A stretch of 64,000 nt of DNA from Rhizomicrobium palustre (GCF_011761565.1 NZ_JAASRM010000001.1:620139-684138); one strand, 5' to 3'; counted from the first letter of the stretch, positions 36,618-46,336 are shown. The notes: generated by a model from the letters alone, not told the origin. A program made the numbers and translations.

Positions 36618-36935
36618 TTGGCCGTGCTGTCTCGTACACCCGACCGGCTGCGTATTCGCAGCCTTGGCCGCCGAAGTGTCTTTGCGACCTTCGACAGGGC
36701 GAAACGGGAAGCCCGCATCTGGACGTTCGGCGTCTCCAATCCCCTTCGCTACGCCAAAATGGCCTTCTCCGAAATCGAAGAAGTCATCATCGGCAAGCGC
36801 GAGAACACGCGCGAAGAAGCCAGCTATCGGCTGGTACTGCGCCACATCAAATCGCGCAACGTGTATATATCCACCCGCTCGCGCAACGAGGCGCTCGAGA
36901 TATTGCAGCAATTGCGCGGATTTCTGGAACTCTGA
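36618..36935 (+). CDS. small protein of unknown function
   Basis: This 105-residue soluble protein starts at TTG 36618, eight bases after GGAG. It is basic and looks like one mixed alpha/beta domain (RLRIRSLGRRSVFATFDRAKREARIWTFGVSNPLRYAKMAFSEIEEVIIGKR, then a C-terminal helix EALEILQQLRGFLEL). The beta-strand pattern resembles a PH-like or PilZ-like small domain, but no diagnostic motif is seen. The preceding 219-base gap shows nothing I can name. Coding is supported by an even amino-acid mix and the ribosome site. Confidence 0.55.
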   Translation: MAVLSRTPDRLRIRSLGRRSVFATFDRAKREARIWTFGVSNPLRYAKMAFSEIEEVIIGKRENTREEASYRLVLRHIKSRNVYISTRSRNEALEILQQLRGFLEL

Positions 36936-37007
36936 CGAGAATTCGCGAATAGCTGCTCTGCAGCGGCGAGGGGTATTTCCGCCCCGTGCGCGTGCTAGGC
37001 TTTCTTC

Positions 37008-37757
37008 ATGAGCGATCTAGCCTCCCGCCAGTTCAGCCCGCGCGCTGCCGCCTATGTCTCAAGTGCCGTCCACGCTGCGGGCGCCGATCTTGAGGCGCTG
37101 AAAAGCTTCGTGACCGCGCAGGGCTTCGCGCGCGTGCTTGATCTTGGCTGCGGCGGCGGGCATGTCAGCTTCACCATGGCGCCGCATGCAGGCGCTGTGG
37201 TGGCCTATGATCTGTCGCAAGCCATGCTTGCGGTCGTGGCACAGGAAGCGCAGAGCAGAGGCCTTACGAACATCTCGACGGTGCAAGGCGCAGCTGAAAC
37301 CCTGCCCTTCGCCAATGCCAGTTTCGATTTCGTCGCGACGCGCTATTCGGCCCATCACTGGCTGGATGTCCCCGCCGCTTTGCATGAGGTCCATCGCGTC
37401 TTGAAGCCGGGCGGTGCGCTGATGGTGATGGATGGCGTGGCCCCCGAAGATCCCGCGAGCGACACCTTTCTGCAAACCATCGAGATGCTGCGCGACCCCA
37501 GCCATGTGCGGGACTATTCCGTCCGCGAGTGGGAAGCGATGCTGCGAGAGGCTGGCTTCACGCCGGAGCCCCCTGTTCGCGCCCGGCTGCGGCTAGAGTT
37601 TAAAAGCTGGATCGCCCGCATGCAGACCCCAGCCGTTCTCTCCACCGCCATCACAGCCTTGCAGGCGACCGCACAGGATAGCGTGCGTGCCCGCCTCGGC
37701 CTGGAGCCGGACGGCTCTTTCCAGCTCGATACGGCTAGCATTCTGGCGCGGCGCTAA
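37008..37757 (+). CDS. class I SAM-dependent methyltransferase
   Basis: The 249-residue methyltransferase has the SAM fold motif RVLDLGCGGGHVSFTMA (about 42-58) and the acidic loop VVAYDLSQAML. PFANASFDFVATRYSAHHW and LHEVHRVLKPGGALMVMD follow, the pattern of the UbiE/MenG-like Methyltransf_11 group. The substrate is not evident. A C-terminal extension (VRDYSVREWEAMLREAGF) is common in quinone or small-molecule methylases. It stands alone upstream of groESL. Confidence 0.85.
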   Translation: MSDLASRQFSPRAAAYVSSAVHAAGADLEALKSFVTAQGFARVLDLGCGGGHVSFTMAPHAGAVVAYDLSQAMLAVVAQEAQSRGLTNISTVQGAAETLPFANASFDFVATRYSAHHWLDVPAALHEVHRVLKPGGALMVMDGVAPEDPASDTFLQTIEMLRDPSHVRDYSVREWEAMLREAGFTPEPPVRARLRLEFKSWIARMQTPAVLSTAITALQATAQDSVRARLGLEPDGSFQLDTASILARR

Positions 37758-37815
37758 ACCCTGCCTGCGAGCACCTTTTCGGGGCGCGGCAGGGTGCGGC
37801 ATTCCGTCCTTTTCC

Positions 37816-37844
37816 TTGACCTTTTCGGGACTCGGGCCTATATC
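37816..37844 (+). promoter_or_regulatory. groESL promoter
   Basis: TTGACC (37816-37821), a 17-base spacer and TATATC (37839-37844) form a good housekeeping promoter immediately upstream of the CIRCE element. Confidence 0.75.
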
Positions 37845-37855
37845 CCCCGCGACGG

Positions 37856-37882
37856 TTAGCACTCAAACCATGAGAGTGCTGC
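37856..37882. promoter_or_regulatory. CIRCE element (HrcA operator)
   Basis: TTAGCACTC, nine bases, GAGTGCTGC. This matches the CIRCE consensus (TTAGCACTC-N9-GAGTGCTAA) except for the last two bases. It lies 11 bases after the -10 box, so HrcA would block early transcription of groESL until heat shock. Confidence 0.9.
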
Positions 37883-37954
37883 CATTTTTGGCCAGCCCGG
37901 CCAAAGTTAAAGTAAGCAACTGATATCATTCACTTTATTAGGAGGCAGTTCCCA

Positions 37955-38260
37955 ATGGCATTCCGTCCGTTAGGTGACCGCGTGGTCGTTCGCCGCGTTA
38001 AGGAAGATCAGAAGACCGCTGGCGGCATCATCATCCCCGAAACCGCTCAGGAAAAGCCGCAGGAAGGCGAAGTCATCGCCGTTGGCCCTGGCGCCCTCGA
38101 CGACAGCGGCAAGCGCGTCGCCCCCGAAGTGAAGGTCGGCGACTTCGTGCTCTTCGGCAAGTGGAGCGGCACGGAAGTGAAGATCGACGGTGACGAGCTC
38201 CTCATCATGAAGGAGTCGGACATCATGGGCATCGTCGAAGGCCGCAAGGCGAAGAAATAA
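37955..38260 (+). CDS. groS: co-chaperonin GroES
   Basis: The 101-residue 10-kDa chaperonin cap has [35 protein letters not shown] with the mobile loop around [28 protein letters not shown] and a [13 protein letters not shown] ending. It closes the GroEL folding chamber. AGGAGG lies upstream of the ATG. It is first in the groES-groEL operon, under the promoter and CIRCE site. Codon use is strongly biased, as for a highly expressed gene. Confidence 0.98.
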   Translation: MAFRPLGDRVVVRRVKEDQKTAGGIIIPETAQEKPQEGEVIAVGPGALDDSGKRVAPEVKVGDFVLFGKWSGTEVKIDGDELLIMKESDIMGIVEGRKAKK

Positions 38261-38266
38261 GCCTAG

Positions 38267-39946
<1,680 letters not shown>

Positions 39947-39970
39947 TCCATCCGTTCATACGGAATGCGG

Positions 39971-40001
39971 AAAGCCCCGGAGGAAACTCCGGGGCTTTTT
40001 G
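39971..40001 (+). terminator. intrinsic terminator after groEL
   Basis: AGCCCCGGAG and CTCCGGGGCT form a perfect 10-bp stem with a GAAA loop, followed by TTTT. It lies 26 bases after the stop. Confidence 0.9.
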
Positions 40002-40232
40002 TTTGGCCCCCTGCCGTGGCGGTTCAACACACCCTATACAACATCGCGGTTTCACCGCACGGCGTTGACTGGCCTCTACGAAGTACGGCGTTCAGATCCG
40101 AAAAGCGCCAAGGTCAATGATGGCCGAATGTCTCTCGCAAAGATCACATTTGCACTATCATCCGGATGCGTTAACTGACTTCATATTTCGAGCAGCGTAT
40201 GAGACCCTACCGCAAGCGGGTGTGGAGGGAAT

Positions 40233-41393
40233 GTGGAAGCGCTGATCATTGGGGAAGATACGGCTTGGCCGATTCCCGCGCTGCTCGCCCGGGCCGGATT
40301 TGCCGTGGACGCGCTGATGACCACGCCAGCCATCCAGAACAGCCGCTTTGTCCGCAACGTCCATATCACCAGCGGCACGCGTCTGCCCGACCAAGCAGAT
40401 CAATTGATCCGTACTCGCGGCAAACCCTATGACCTCACGGTGGCGAGCGAAGATTTTACTCTGTGGCGCATTGCCGAATGGGAACGGCACCGCGGCCGTG
40501 TCTCTCACTGCCTGCCACTGGTCCCGGGCGCGGATCGGCGCGTTATCCACTCCAAGATCGGTCTCTCTCATGCGCTGACGGATGCCGGCGTGCCAACACC
40601 GCCCTTCGCGCTTGCGCAAGATTGGGAGGGCGCCCAGCGCGCCGCACGGCGCCTCGGCTACCCTGTGCTTTTGAAGAAAGACTGTTCGGAGGGAGGGCGC
40701 GGCACTTTCTTATGTCGCAACGACGAGGATGTACTGCGAAATCGCGCCCGTTTCACCGAAACGCTGCTAGTCCAGAAATATATCACCGGCGATGAGATCG
40801 ATCTCTCCGCGATCTTTTTGCAGGGTGACCTTGTGCATTTCTCGTATTCGCGTTTTGAAAAGAGAATCTCGACCTTCGGCCCTTCCTCGGTGCGCAGCTT
40901 CCTGCCCTCCAACGCGGCGCCGCGGCATGTATTTCAGACTCTTTCCACTATCGGTCGCGCTTTGGGCATTCACGGCCTGACGAACATCACCGCGATCGCA
41001 CCAGCCGACGGCTCTGATTTTCAATATTTCGAAGTCGATTTACGGCCCAATGTCTGGGCGGATCATTCGCGCTATTTGGGCGAAGACGCCGCCGAGCGCA
41101 TTGCCGCGTGGTACAAGGAAAGGCGCGTGCTCGCACCTGCCGCAGATGCGCAAGCCACCGCCTATAAACCGGTGCGGCTGGCAAATATTGCACGCTTGTC
41201 TCTTTTGGAAATAGCGCTGAACCGGCACCAGGCCCGCCGCCATTGGCGCGATCCCGATGCCAAATTGCTGCACAGCATCCTGTTGGGCAAAGCGGTGAAT
41301 TTCTTCGCCCCGCTGGGTCGTCTCTGCGTGCCGCTCAACATGCGCCCCGGAGTCCGGCGCCACCTTATTGCCGCCCGTCTGCTGCCGCACTGA
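40233..41393 (+). CDS. ATP-grasp domain protein, substrate unknown
   Basis: The 386-residue protein starts at GTG 40233 behind GGAGGG. It has an N-terminal pre-ATP-grasp region (MEALIIGEDTAWPIPALLARAGFAVDALM) and an ATP-grasp core with the Lys-rich strand RRLGYPVLLKKDCSEGGRGTFLC. ATP/Mg ligands lie in TLLVQKYITGDEIDLSAIF and FQYFEVDLRPNVWADHSRYLG. ATP-grasp enzymes join a carboxyl-phosphate to an amine or thiol; the substrate cannot be read here. The N-terminal layout (a scan of VHITSGTRLPDQADQLI) resembles carbamoyl-phosphate/carboxylase-like members used in peptide or polysaccharide tailoring. The gene is alone between groESL and urcA. Confidence 0.78.
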   Translation: MEALIIGEDTAWPIPALLARAGFAVDALMTTPAIQNSRFVRNVHITSGTRLPDQADQLIRTRGKPYDLTVASEDFTLWRIAEWERHRGRVSHCLPLVPGADRRVIHSKIGLSHALTDAGVPTPPFALAQDWEGAQRAARRLGYPVLLKKDCSEGGRGTFLCRNDEDVLRNRARFTETLLVQKYITGDEIDLSAIFLQGDLVHFSYSRFEKRISTFGPSSVRSFLPSNAAPRHVFQTLSTIGRALGIHGLTNITAIAPADGSDFQYFEVDLRPNVWADHSRYLGEDAAERIAAWYKERRVLAPAADAQATAYKPVRLANIARLSLLEIALNRHQARRHWRDPDAKLLHSILLGKAVNFFAPLGRLCVPLNMRPGVRRHLIAARLLPH

Positions 41394-41405
41394 AGCACTT
41401 CCTTC

Positions 41406-41440
41406 AAAAAAAACCCGGCCCATCAGGACCGGGTTTCTTC
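41406..41440. terminator. bidirectional intrinsic terminator
   Basis: AAACCCGG (41411-41418) pairs with CCGGGTTT (41429-41436). The minus strand continues into eight T residues, the plus strand into TCTTC. It ends both the ATP-grasp gene and the first UrcA gene. Confidence 0.85.
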
Positions 41441-41462
41441 AATTGCGGTGAAGCAGGCGAAC

Positions 41463-41816
41463 TTATTTCTTGGCGACCGCAGCGAGCGCGGGCGTGCCGA
41501 CGGACTTGACGGCTTCGGCCAAAGCCTTCACGCGGCATTCTTCAACGCGGGTGGTGAGCAGCGCGGAGTTGCCGCCGTCATTGGAGGCGCAGAGCTTGCC
41601 TGCGACCAAGTTGAGGCGCTGATAAAGGTTGGCGGCGCCTTGCGGATCAGTGGCGTCGAGATCGTCGAAACGCACCACGACCTTCTTCTGCACGGCCGCG
41701 CCGCCCAAGGTCGGGGTGAAACCGGTGACTTCCACCGAACCCGCCGCGAAGGCAGGCGTCGCCGCAAGGGCTGCGGCGCAAAGAAGGAAGGCACTGTGGC
41801 GGGTGATACGTGACAT
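41463..41816 (-). CDS. UrcA family protein 1
   Basis: The 117-residue secreted protein has a signal peptide (AFLLCAAALAATPAFA) and an UrcA-type domain with VVVRFDDLDATDPQGAANLYQRLNLVAGKLCAS and VEECRVKALAEAVKSVGTPALAAV. Two Cys in the mature part could pair. The family is common in Caulobacterales, Sphingomonadales and relatives; its function is unknown. The next gene on the same strand is a close paralogue. Confidence 0.85.
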   Translation of the reverse strand: MSRITRHSAFLLCAAALAATPAFAAGSVEVTGFTPTLGGAAVQKKVVVRFDDLDATDPQGAANLYQRLNLVAGKLCASNDGGNSALLTTRVEECRVKALAEAVKSVGTPALAAVAKK

Positions 41817-41964
41817 GGGAAATCCTCCAGACTAAGCCGGCCCGTGTTATGGATCGAAGCGGGGGCCGATACCGCGTCGTTTATCTGAACTTGTGCCGAT
41901 GAAGGCTTTAACAAGGTGTTGCGCGCCACGTTTTTGGCAATCGGCCGCAGCGGCGCGAGCACCC

Positions 41965-42309
41965 TTATTTCGAGATAGCGATCAATTCGGCGGCGCCGAT
42001 ATCTTTCGCGGCTTGGACAACTGTTTCAGAACGGCACTTCTCCACCTTTTCGGCGAGCAGCGAGCCCTTGCCGCCCGGATTGGACGAGCACAAGGCCGTG
42101 GCCACGAGGTTGAGGCGGGTGAAAAGAGCCTGCGCGCCCTGCTTGTCGTTCGGATTGAGATCATCATATTTCACAACCACGAGCTTCTTCACTTTATCCC
42201 CACCGAGGGTGGGCGTGAGGCCGCTCACTTCAACGCTGGTGCCTGCCGCGAAAGCAGTCCCGGCCAAAGCGGCCAAGGCCAGACCTGCCGCGATCATAGA
42301 ACGATGCAT
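41965..42309 (-). CDS. UrcA family protein 2
   Basis: The 114-residue secreted protein has a signal (MIAAGLALAALAGTAFA) and an UrcA domain with VEVSGLTPTLGGDKVKKLVVVKYDDLNPNDKQGAQALFTRLNLVATALCSSN. It shares about half its residues with the neighbouring UrcA protein, including both Cys and the DDL-P-D-QGA motif, so the two arose by tandem duplication. ATG 42309 is preferred because it lies at a normal signal-peptide start; the frame continues upstream. The 150-base gap to gene 1 could allow co-transcription. Confidence 0.84.
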   Translation of the reverse strand: MHRSMIAAGLALAALAGTAFAAGTSVEVSGLTPTLGGDKVKKLVVVKYDDLNPNDKQGAQALFTRLNLVATALCSSNPGGKGSLLAEKVEKCRSETVVQAAKDIGAAELIAISK

Positions 42310-42481
42310 AGAACTCAACTCCACCATAGATACCGGTATCAAAGCCGGCACAATACGCCGACTACGTAAAAATATACCTCAATGAGGTCCATTTCCGGCA
42401 GGGGGTGAGACGATTTGCTATCGGTGTTGCTACCTATTGGCTCATATTGAGCGAATTGTATCAATATGTGAGAGCTTCACC

Positions 42482-43138
42482 TTATCTTGCGCGATCAGCC
42501 CATGCCACCACCGTGATACAAAGGCCGATCAGCACAAGCGAAAATAGGGCAACACCGTCGCTTGCAGCCACGGGCGGTGCGCCGAAGGCGCCTTCGAAGG
42601 TGAATGCACCAGCCAGAAGAAGCAATGCACCGACCACGAGCTTTCGGCCCAAGCGAACCGAACAGCGCGCCGCGTAAGCTGCATAGGCCAGGGCCGCGAG
42701 GGCGAGCTCCAGGATGATCGCGGCGGGCTGAAGCGCCCAAAGGCCGAAGCCAAGCATCGCGCCGCCAGGCATCACCGGCATATCGCTTTGATGCACCAGC
42801 ACATCGAGAAGCCAATGCGATAAGACCGTCGCGGCGATCAGCGCGATGCCGTCCCAATAAACGCCGCTGCGCCGCGCTCGCCGTCCACCCCACACCGCCC
42901 AGACGGTCGAGACGATCACCGCTAGCAGCAAAATGCTGATAAGACTGTGGGAGTAGGGAAAATCGAAGCTGACCAGCCCGCGCGGAGCATTCGGCAAGCG
43001 CACCTGTTCCAGGCCGAAAAGTACCAGGAACCAGAACAGGATGTCGGCGGCAAAGGCAGCGGCGACCAACGTGCCGAGCTTCATGCGCGGCTCAATCGCC
43101 TTGGCCAGAAGCCCAGCCCCAAGATGTCCGACGAGCAT
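42482..43138 (-). CDS. multi-pass membrane protein, possibly metal-binding hydrolase-like
   Basis: The 218-residue protein has about seven membrane helices. His/Asp residues lie near membrane faces: MLVGHLGAGLLAKAIEP, ADILFWFLVL, FDFPYSHSLISILLL and ATVLSHWLLDVLVHQSDMP. This layout recalls the DUF457/YdjM-type inner-membrane metal-dependent hydrolases, which have spaced HxxxxD and SHxxxD motifs. I call the resemblance tentative. ATG 43138 follows GGTGGGGG. No partner gene is nearby. Confidence 0.55.
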   Translation of the reverse strand: MLVGHLGAGLLAKAIEPRMKLGTLVAAAFAADILFWFLVLFGLEQVRLPNAPRGLVSFDFPYSHSLISILLLAVIVSTVWAVWGGRRARRSGVYWDGIALIAATVLSHWLLDVLVHQSDMPVMPGGAMLGFGLWALQPAAIILELALAALAYAAYAARCSVRLGRKLVVGALLLLAGAFTFEGAFGAPPVAASDGVALFSLVLIGLCITVVAWADRAR

Positions 43139-43239
43139 CCGATCCCCCACCCCGCCGCGATGGATGGTATCGCGGAGGACGGGAATTTCGCTGAGTTACC
43201 CAGCCGCGGTCAATCACCGACGATGGGGAAATGCCGAAA

Positions 43240-43509
43240 TTACTCGGACGTCGGTGCGTCCGCCGCGGGGGCTTCAGGGCTGCGCAAATAGGGTTCAACT
43301 GCACCCTTGAGCTTGATGGTCATGGGGTTGCCATGGCGGTCCACGCTCTTGCCGGCGACCACGCGCACCCAGCCCTCGCTGACGCAGTACTCCTCGACAT
43401 TGGTCTTTTCCTGGCCATTGAAGCGGATGCCGACCCCAGCTTCGAGCAATTCCTCGTTATAAAACGGGCTCTTGGGGTTGGCGCTCAGACGGTCGGGAAG
43501 GCTGGTCAT
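43240..43509 (-). CDS. DUF3297 family protein
   Basis: The 89-residue soluble protein is the standard DUF3297 protein: LPDRLSANPKSPFYNEELLEAGVGIRFNGQEKTNVEEYCVSEGWVRVVAGKSVDRHGNPMTIKLKGAVEPYL. The family is small, widespread in Proteobacteria and uncharacterised. The tail (RSPEAPAADAPTSE) is low in complexity. Confidence 0.9.
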   Translation of the reverse strand: MTSLPDRLSANPKSPFYNEELLEAGVGIRFNGQEKTNVEEYCVSEGWVRVVAGKSVDRHGNPMTIKLKGAVEPYLRSPEAPAADAPTSE

Positions 43510-43607
43510 GGCAAGCTCTGAAAATAACTCCAGCGCGGGGTGATAGGCTATTCCTCGGGGGAGCGCAAAGCCGGGGGCAGAAAATCCCGCCCACCCGGCA
43601 AGCTAAG

Positions 43608-44366
43608 TCAGGGATAATCCTGGCGCGTCGGGCGGATCACGATATCGCCGACATGGACATGCGCCGGGCGGGTGACGATGTAGTGGAGTGCATCGGCCAC
43701 GTCCTCGCCCACCAGGAGCGGGCCAAGGCGGGTCTTGAAACCTTCCACCATCTCCTCGCTATAGCCCGCGCCATCCTGAAAGCCGCTGAGGACAAAGCCC
43801 GGCTCGACCAGCGTGACACGTACGCCCTTGGGCCCGATCTCACGGCGCAGGGCTTCGGTGAGCGAATGCACCGCATGCTTGGTCGAGCCATAAAGCGCGC
43901 TGAAGGGCGAGATGTTACGCCCCACCACGGAGCCGATCACGATGATGTCTTGCGCGGTCTTGGGATAATTCTGCTCCTGGCGCGGGACCATGCGCGTGGC
44001 AGCCGCCCGCATCAGCGCCAAAGCGCCGAGCACGTTGAGCTGGAAGATTTCGGCAAGCCGGGAGGTGTCCCCCGCCGTCACACTGCCGCCAAGACCACGC
44101 CCGGCGTTTACCACCACAATATCGGCAGGACCAAACGCGGCTTCGGCAGAGGCGAACATTTCCTCGATCACGCTTTCTTGACCGGCATCGCCTTCGACAC
44201 CGCGAAACATCGGCCAGAGATCTTTTTCAAGCGCCACCAGCTTTTCCTTGGTGCGGCCATTGCCGACCACCGCGATGCCTTCGGCTGCAAAACGGCGAAC
44301 GGTCGCCTCGCCAATGCCCGAGGTCGCCCCCGTCACAATGGCAATACGTGAAAATCTGGCAGTCAT
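43608..44366 (-). CDS. short-chain dehydrogenase/reductase
   Basis: The 252-residue NAD(P)-dependent SDR has nucleotide motif VTGATSGIGEAT, NAG loop VVVNAGRGLGG, catalytic Ser in VIGSVVGRNIS and the YxxxK pair in ALYGSTKHAVHSLTEAL. A PG motif (LVEPGFVLSGF) closes the active site. The substrate is not predictable. GGGAGAAGC upstream supports ATG 44366. Confidence 0.9.
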   Translation of the reverse strand: MTARFSRIAIVTGATSGIGEATVRRFAAEGIAVVGNGRTKEKLVALEKDLWPMFRGVEGDAGQESVIEEMFASAEAAFGPADIVVVNAGRGLGGSVTAGDTSRLAEIFQLNVLGALALMRAAATRMVPRQEQNYPKTAQDIIVIGSVVGRNISPFSALYGSTKHAVHSLTEALRREIGPKGVRVTLVEPGFVLSGFQDGAGYSEEMVEGFKTRLGPLLVGEDVADALHYIVTRPAHVHVGDIVIRPTRQDYP

Positions 44367-44576
44367 GACCGCTTCTCCCGCAAGGACGTCGGTTGGGTTT
44401 ATCGCCGAGCCCCATGCTTGGCTACAGGTTTTGCGGGCTGCTCATGAGCATCTTTTGCGCCTTGACCGTCTGCGGAGCTTTTCGGCCCTATCGCAACTTG
44501 CCATTGTGGCGTGCCTCGCCGAAAATGAACGAAGCGGCGCGTTCTGTGCCGTCTTGGGGAAATTCCGGAGGAGAGC

Positions 44577-45446
44577 ATGAGAATTGTGGCGTCGGCGCTT
44601 GGAGCCGTTGTCATGGCCGTGGCGTTTGCCGTGCCAGCCGCAGCCGATTATGTGCGGCTGGGCGGTGTTGATGTGGGCTTTCGCAACGATAGCGACACCG
44701 TCTATTCGCGGTTTGGGGGGCGCCTGGAGAGCCTTCGCCTGATCGCTGGGCGCAGCGATATTTTCTGCCGTTCGGTGGTGGTGCAATTCGAAAACGGCGA
44801 TACGCAGAACGTATTCTCTGGAAGGCTCGATGAACGCCAGCCGGTGGAGGTGGATCTGCGCGGTCGGGCACGCCGGGTCGACACGATCCGCTTCAACTGC
44901 CGCTCCGACGAATTCCGCGGCGGACGCATTTTTGTGGAAGGCGAAGTCGGGCGTTATCGCGACGAGTGGCGCCGCGACCGCGATTGGGATCGTAGCTGGG
45001 CGCCGCTGTTCGGCGGCGGGCCCGACCGCATGGGTGGACCGGATCGCATGGGCGGACCGATGGGTGGACCAGACCGCATGGGTGGCCCGGACCGGATGGG
45101 CGGGCCGGGCCGCTGGGATCGGGATCGCGATCGCGATTGGATCGTGCTGGGCGTTCAATCCTTCGAAGGGCGCAATGATAAGGAAAGCACCTTCACGGAT
45201 TGGAAGGGACGCCATGTGGACCGCATCGCGCTGCGAGCCCTCGAAGCCGATGCGCAGTGCATGAGCATCGTGGTGACCTATGATGGCGGGCGCAAAGTCA
45301 AACTCGCCGATGGGCGTACGCTCGAACGCGGCCGACCGACGGTCTATGACCTGCCCGGCTATGATCGCGACATTAGCAAAGTCTATCTGCGCTGCCGCGC
45401 CACCAACGGCTATCGCGTGAGCATTGAAATCCTAGCCAAGCGCTGA
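44577..45446 (+). CDS. secreted protein with two related beta-domains and Met-Gly-Pro repeats
   Basis: The 289-residue protein has a signal peptide (LGAVVMAVAFAVPAAA) and two similar domains of about 95 residues, near 24-125 and 187-289. The first runs VRLGGVDVGFRNDSDTVYS to VDTIRFNCRSD; the second runs IVLGVQSFEGRNDKESTFT to ISKVYLRCRATN. In both, a Cys precedes a VVVQF/VVTYD strand and a second Cys lies near the end, suggesting a conserved disulfide per domain. A linker rich in RDW and GGPDRM repeats joins them. I recognise no family with confidence. GGAGGAG precedes the start and a terminator follows. Confidence 0.75.
   Translation: MRIVASALGAVVMAVAFAVPAAADYVRLGGVDVGFRNDSDTVYSRFGGRLESLRLIAGRSDIFCRSVVVQFENGDTQNVFSGRLDERQPVEVDLRGRARRVDTIRFNCRSDEFRGGRIFVEGEVGRYRDEWRRDRDWDRSWAPLFGGGPDRMGGPDRMGGPMGGPDRMGGPDRMGGPGRWDRDRDRDWIVLGVQSFEGRNDKESTFTDWKGRHVDRIALRALEADAQCMSIVVTYDGGRKVKLADGRTLERGRPTVYDLPGYDRDISKVYLRCRATNGYRVSIEILAKR
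45018..45111 (+). repeat. in-gene repeats encoding GGPDRM units
   Basis: Five imperfect units of about 15-18 bases (ggtggaccggatcgcatg and variants) encode GGPDRM blocks in the linker of the two-domain secreted protein. Confidence 0.75.
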
Positions 45447-45460
45447 TCTGTGTTTTGACG

Positions 45461-45493
45461 AAAGAGCCCTGGCCAAATCCGGGGCTCTTTTTT
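45461..45493 (+). terminator. intrinsic terminator
   Basis: AGAGCCC (45463-45469) pairs with GGGCTCT (45482-45488), followed by TTTTT. It closes the two-domain secreted protein gene. Confidence 0.8.
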
Positions 45494-45514
45494 GGCCCCA
45501 CATGTAAAGCAACC

Positions 45515-45543
45515 TTGACATCACAAATGCCAAGTCTTATGTA
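45515..45543 (+). promoter_or_regulatory. promoter of the membrane-protein/Xre operon
   Basis: TTGACA (45515-45520), a 17-base spacer and TATGTA (45538-45543) form a strong consensus-like promoter. Its -10 overlaps the palindrome at 45540-45557. A half site, TGTAAAGC, lies further upstream at 45503-45510. Confidence 0.75.
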
Positions 45544-45557
45544 AAGCATGCTTTACA
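45540..45557. promoter_or_regulatory. operator palindrome TGTAAAGC-AT-GCTTTACA
   Basis: TGTAAAGCATGCTTTACA is a perfect 18-base palindrome covering the -10 box of the operon that encodes its own Xre regulator. This strongly suggests autorepression. The extra half site at 45503 may add a second contact. Confidence 0.7.
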
Positions 45558-45569
45558 GGAGCAGTGAGC

Positions 45570-46154
45570 ATGCCCCCCGTCGCAGAAGCACCCAAACGCT
45601 ATTTCATCGAATTCAATGCGGTGATGGTTCTCTATGCCGCTACCGTGATCGGCAGAAAATACGTAGTGCAAAATATCGACAATTCAATTCTGCGGGACCT
45701 GATTGTCGCCTCGCCCGTTCTGCCCGTCATCCTTACAGCGCTTGTCGTGTACCGCTTCTACTGCCGCATGGACGAATATCATAAGCGCCAATTGCTGGAG
45801 GCCTTAGCGATGAGCGCCGGCGTGACCGCCGTCTTCGTCGCGAGCTGGGGCTTTCTGGAAGATATTGGCGCACCCAAGCTGGGCCTTATGAGCGCCTGGA
45901 TCGTGATCGCTGTAAGCTGGGCTGGCGCGGCTCTTGTGATCGGCTTCAAAGACAAGGCCATTGACGGCGCGCATAAAGCCATTAGGCGGTCGCTGACAAC
46001 CCTGGCGGTGGTTGTAGGCGGCACCGCAAGCTTTGCCGGCATAGGCATCGCCGCCGGATTTGCGACACCGTTCTGGGAACTCGCATTGATCGCCATTGCG
46101 CTTCTGATTGTGCGGATAGGATCGGCCGTCTTTTCGAAATCCGGCACATGCTGA
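45570..46154 (+). CDS. six-helix membrane protein paired with an Xre regulator
   Basis: The 194-residue protein has about six membrane helices (for example LIVASPVLPVILTALVVYRFY, WIVIAVSWAGAALVIGF, FWELALIAIALLIVRIGSAVF). I recognise no domain. AGGAG is eight bases before ATG 45570, though a GTG at 45564 in frame is possible. The end overlaps the Xre gene by seven bases, so the two proteins are made together. Similar pairs of a small membrane protein and a 60-70-residue Xre protein are common in bacteria (DUF2178-like pairs), with poorly known roles. Confidence 0.7.
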   Translation: MPPVAEAPKRYFIEFNAVMVLYAATVIGRKYVVQNIDNSILRDLIVASPVLPVILTALVVYRFYCRMDEYHKRQLLEALAMSAGVTAVFVASWGFLEDIGAPKLGLMSAWIVIAVSWAGAALVIGFKDKAIDGAHKAIRRSLTTLAVVVGGTASFAGIGIAAGFATPFWELALIAIALLIVRIGSAVFSKSGTC

Positions 46155-46336
46155 ACATCATCCGCCAATTGCGCAGCGAACAGGGCTGGAGCCAGGCAGA
46201 GCTGGCGGAAAAGCTCAACGTCTCGCGGCAGACCGTGAATGCCATTGAAACCGGGCGATACGATCCGAGCCTGCCGCTCGCCTTCACCATCGCCCGCCTA
46301 TTCAAACGCAGCATCGAGGAAATTTTTGAAGGATAG
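46148..46336 (+). CDS. small Xre-family regulator
   Basis: The 62-residue protein is essentially one helix-turn-helix: MLNIIRQLRSEQGWSQAELAEKLNVSRQTVNAIETGRYDPSLPLAFTIARLFKRSIEEIFEG. It belongs to the short Cro/C1-type group (YozG-like) that usually controls its own operon with a membrane partner. Its binding site is probably the palindrome overlapping the promoter at 45540-45557. Confidence 0.9.
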   Translation: MLNIIRQLRSEQGWSQAELAEKLNVSRQTVNAIETGRYDPSLPLAFTIARLFKRSIEEIFEG

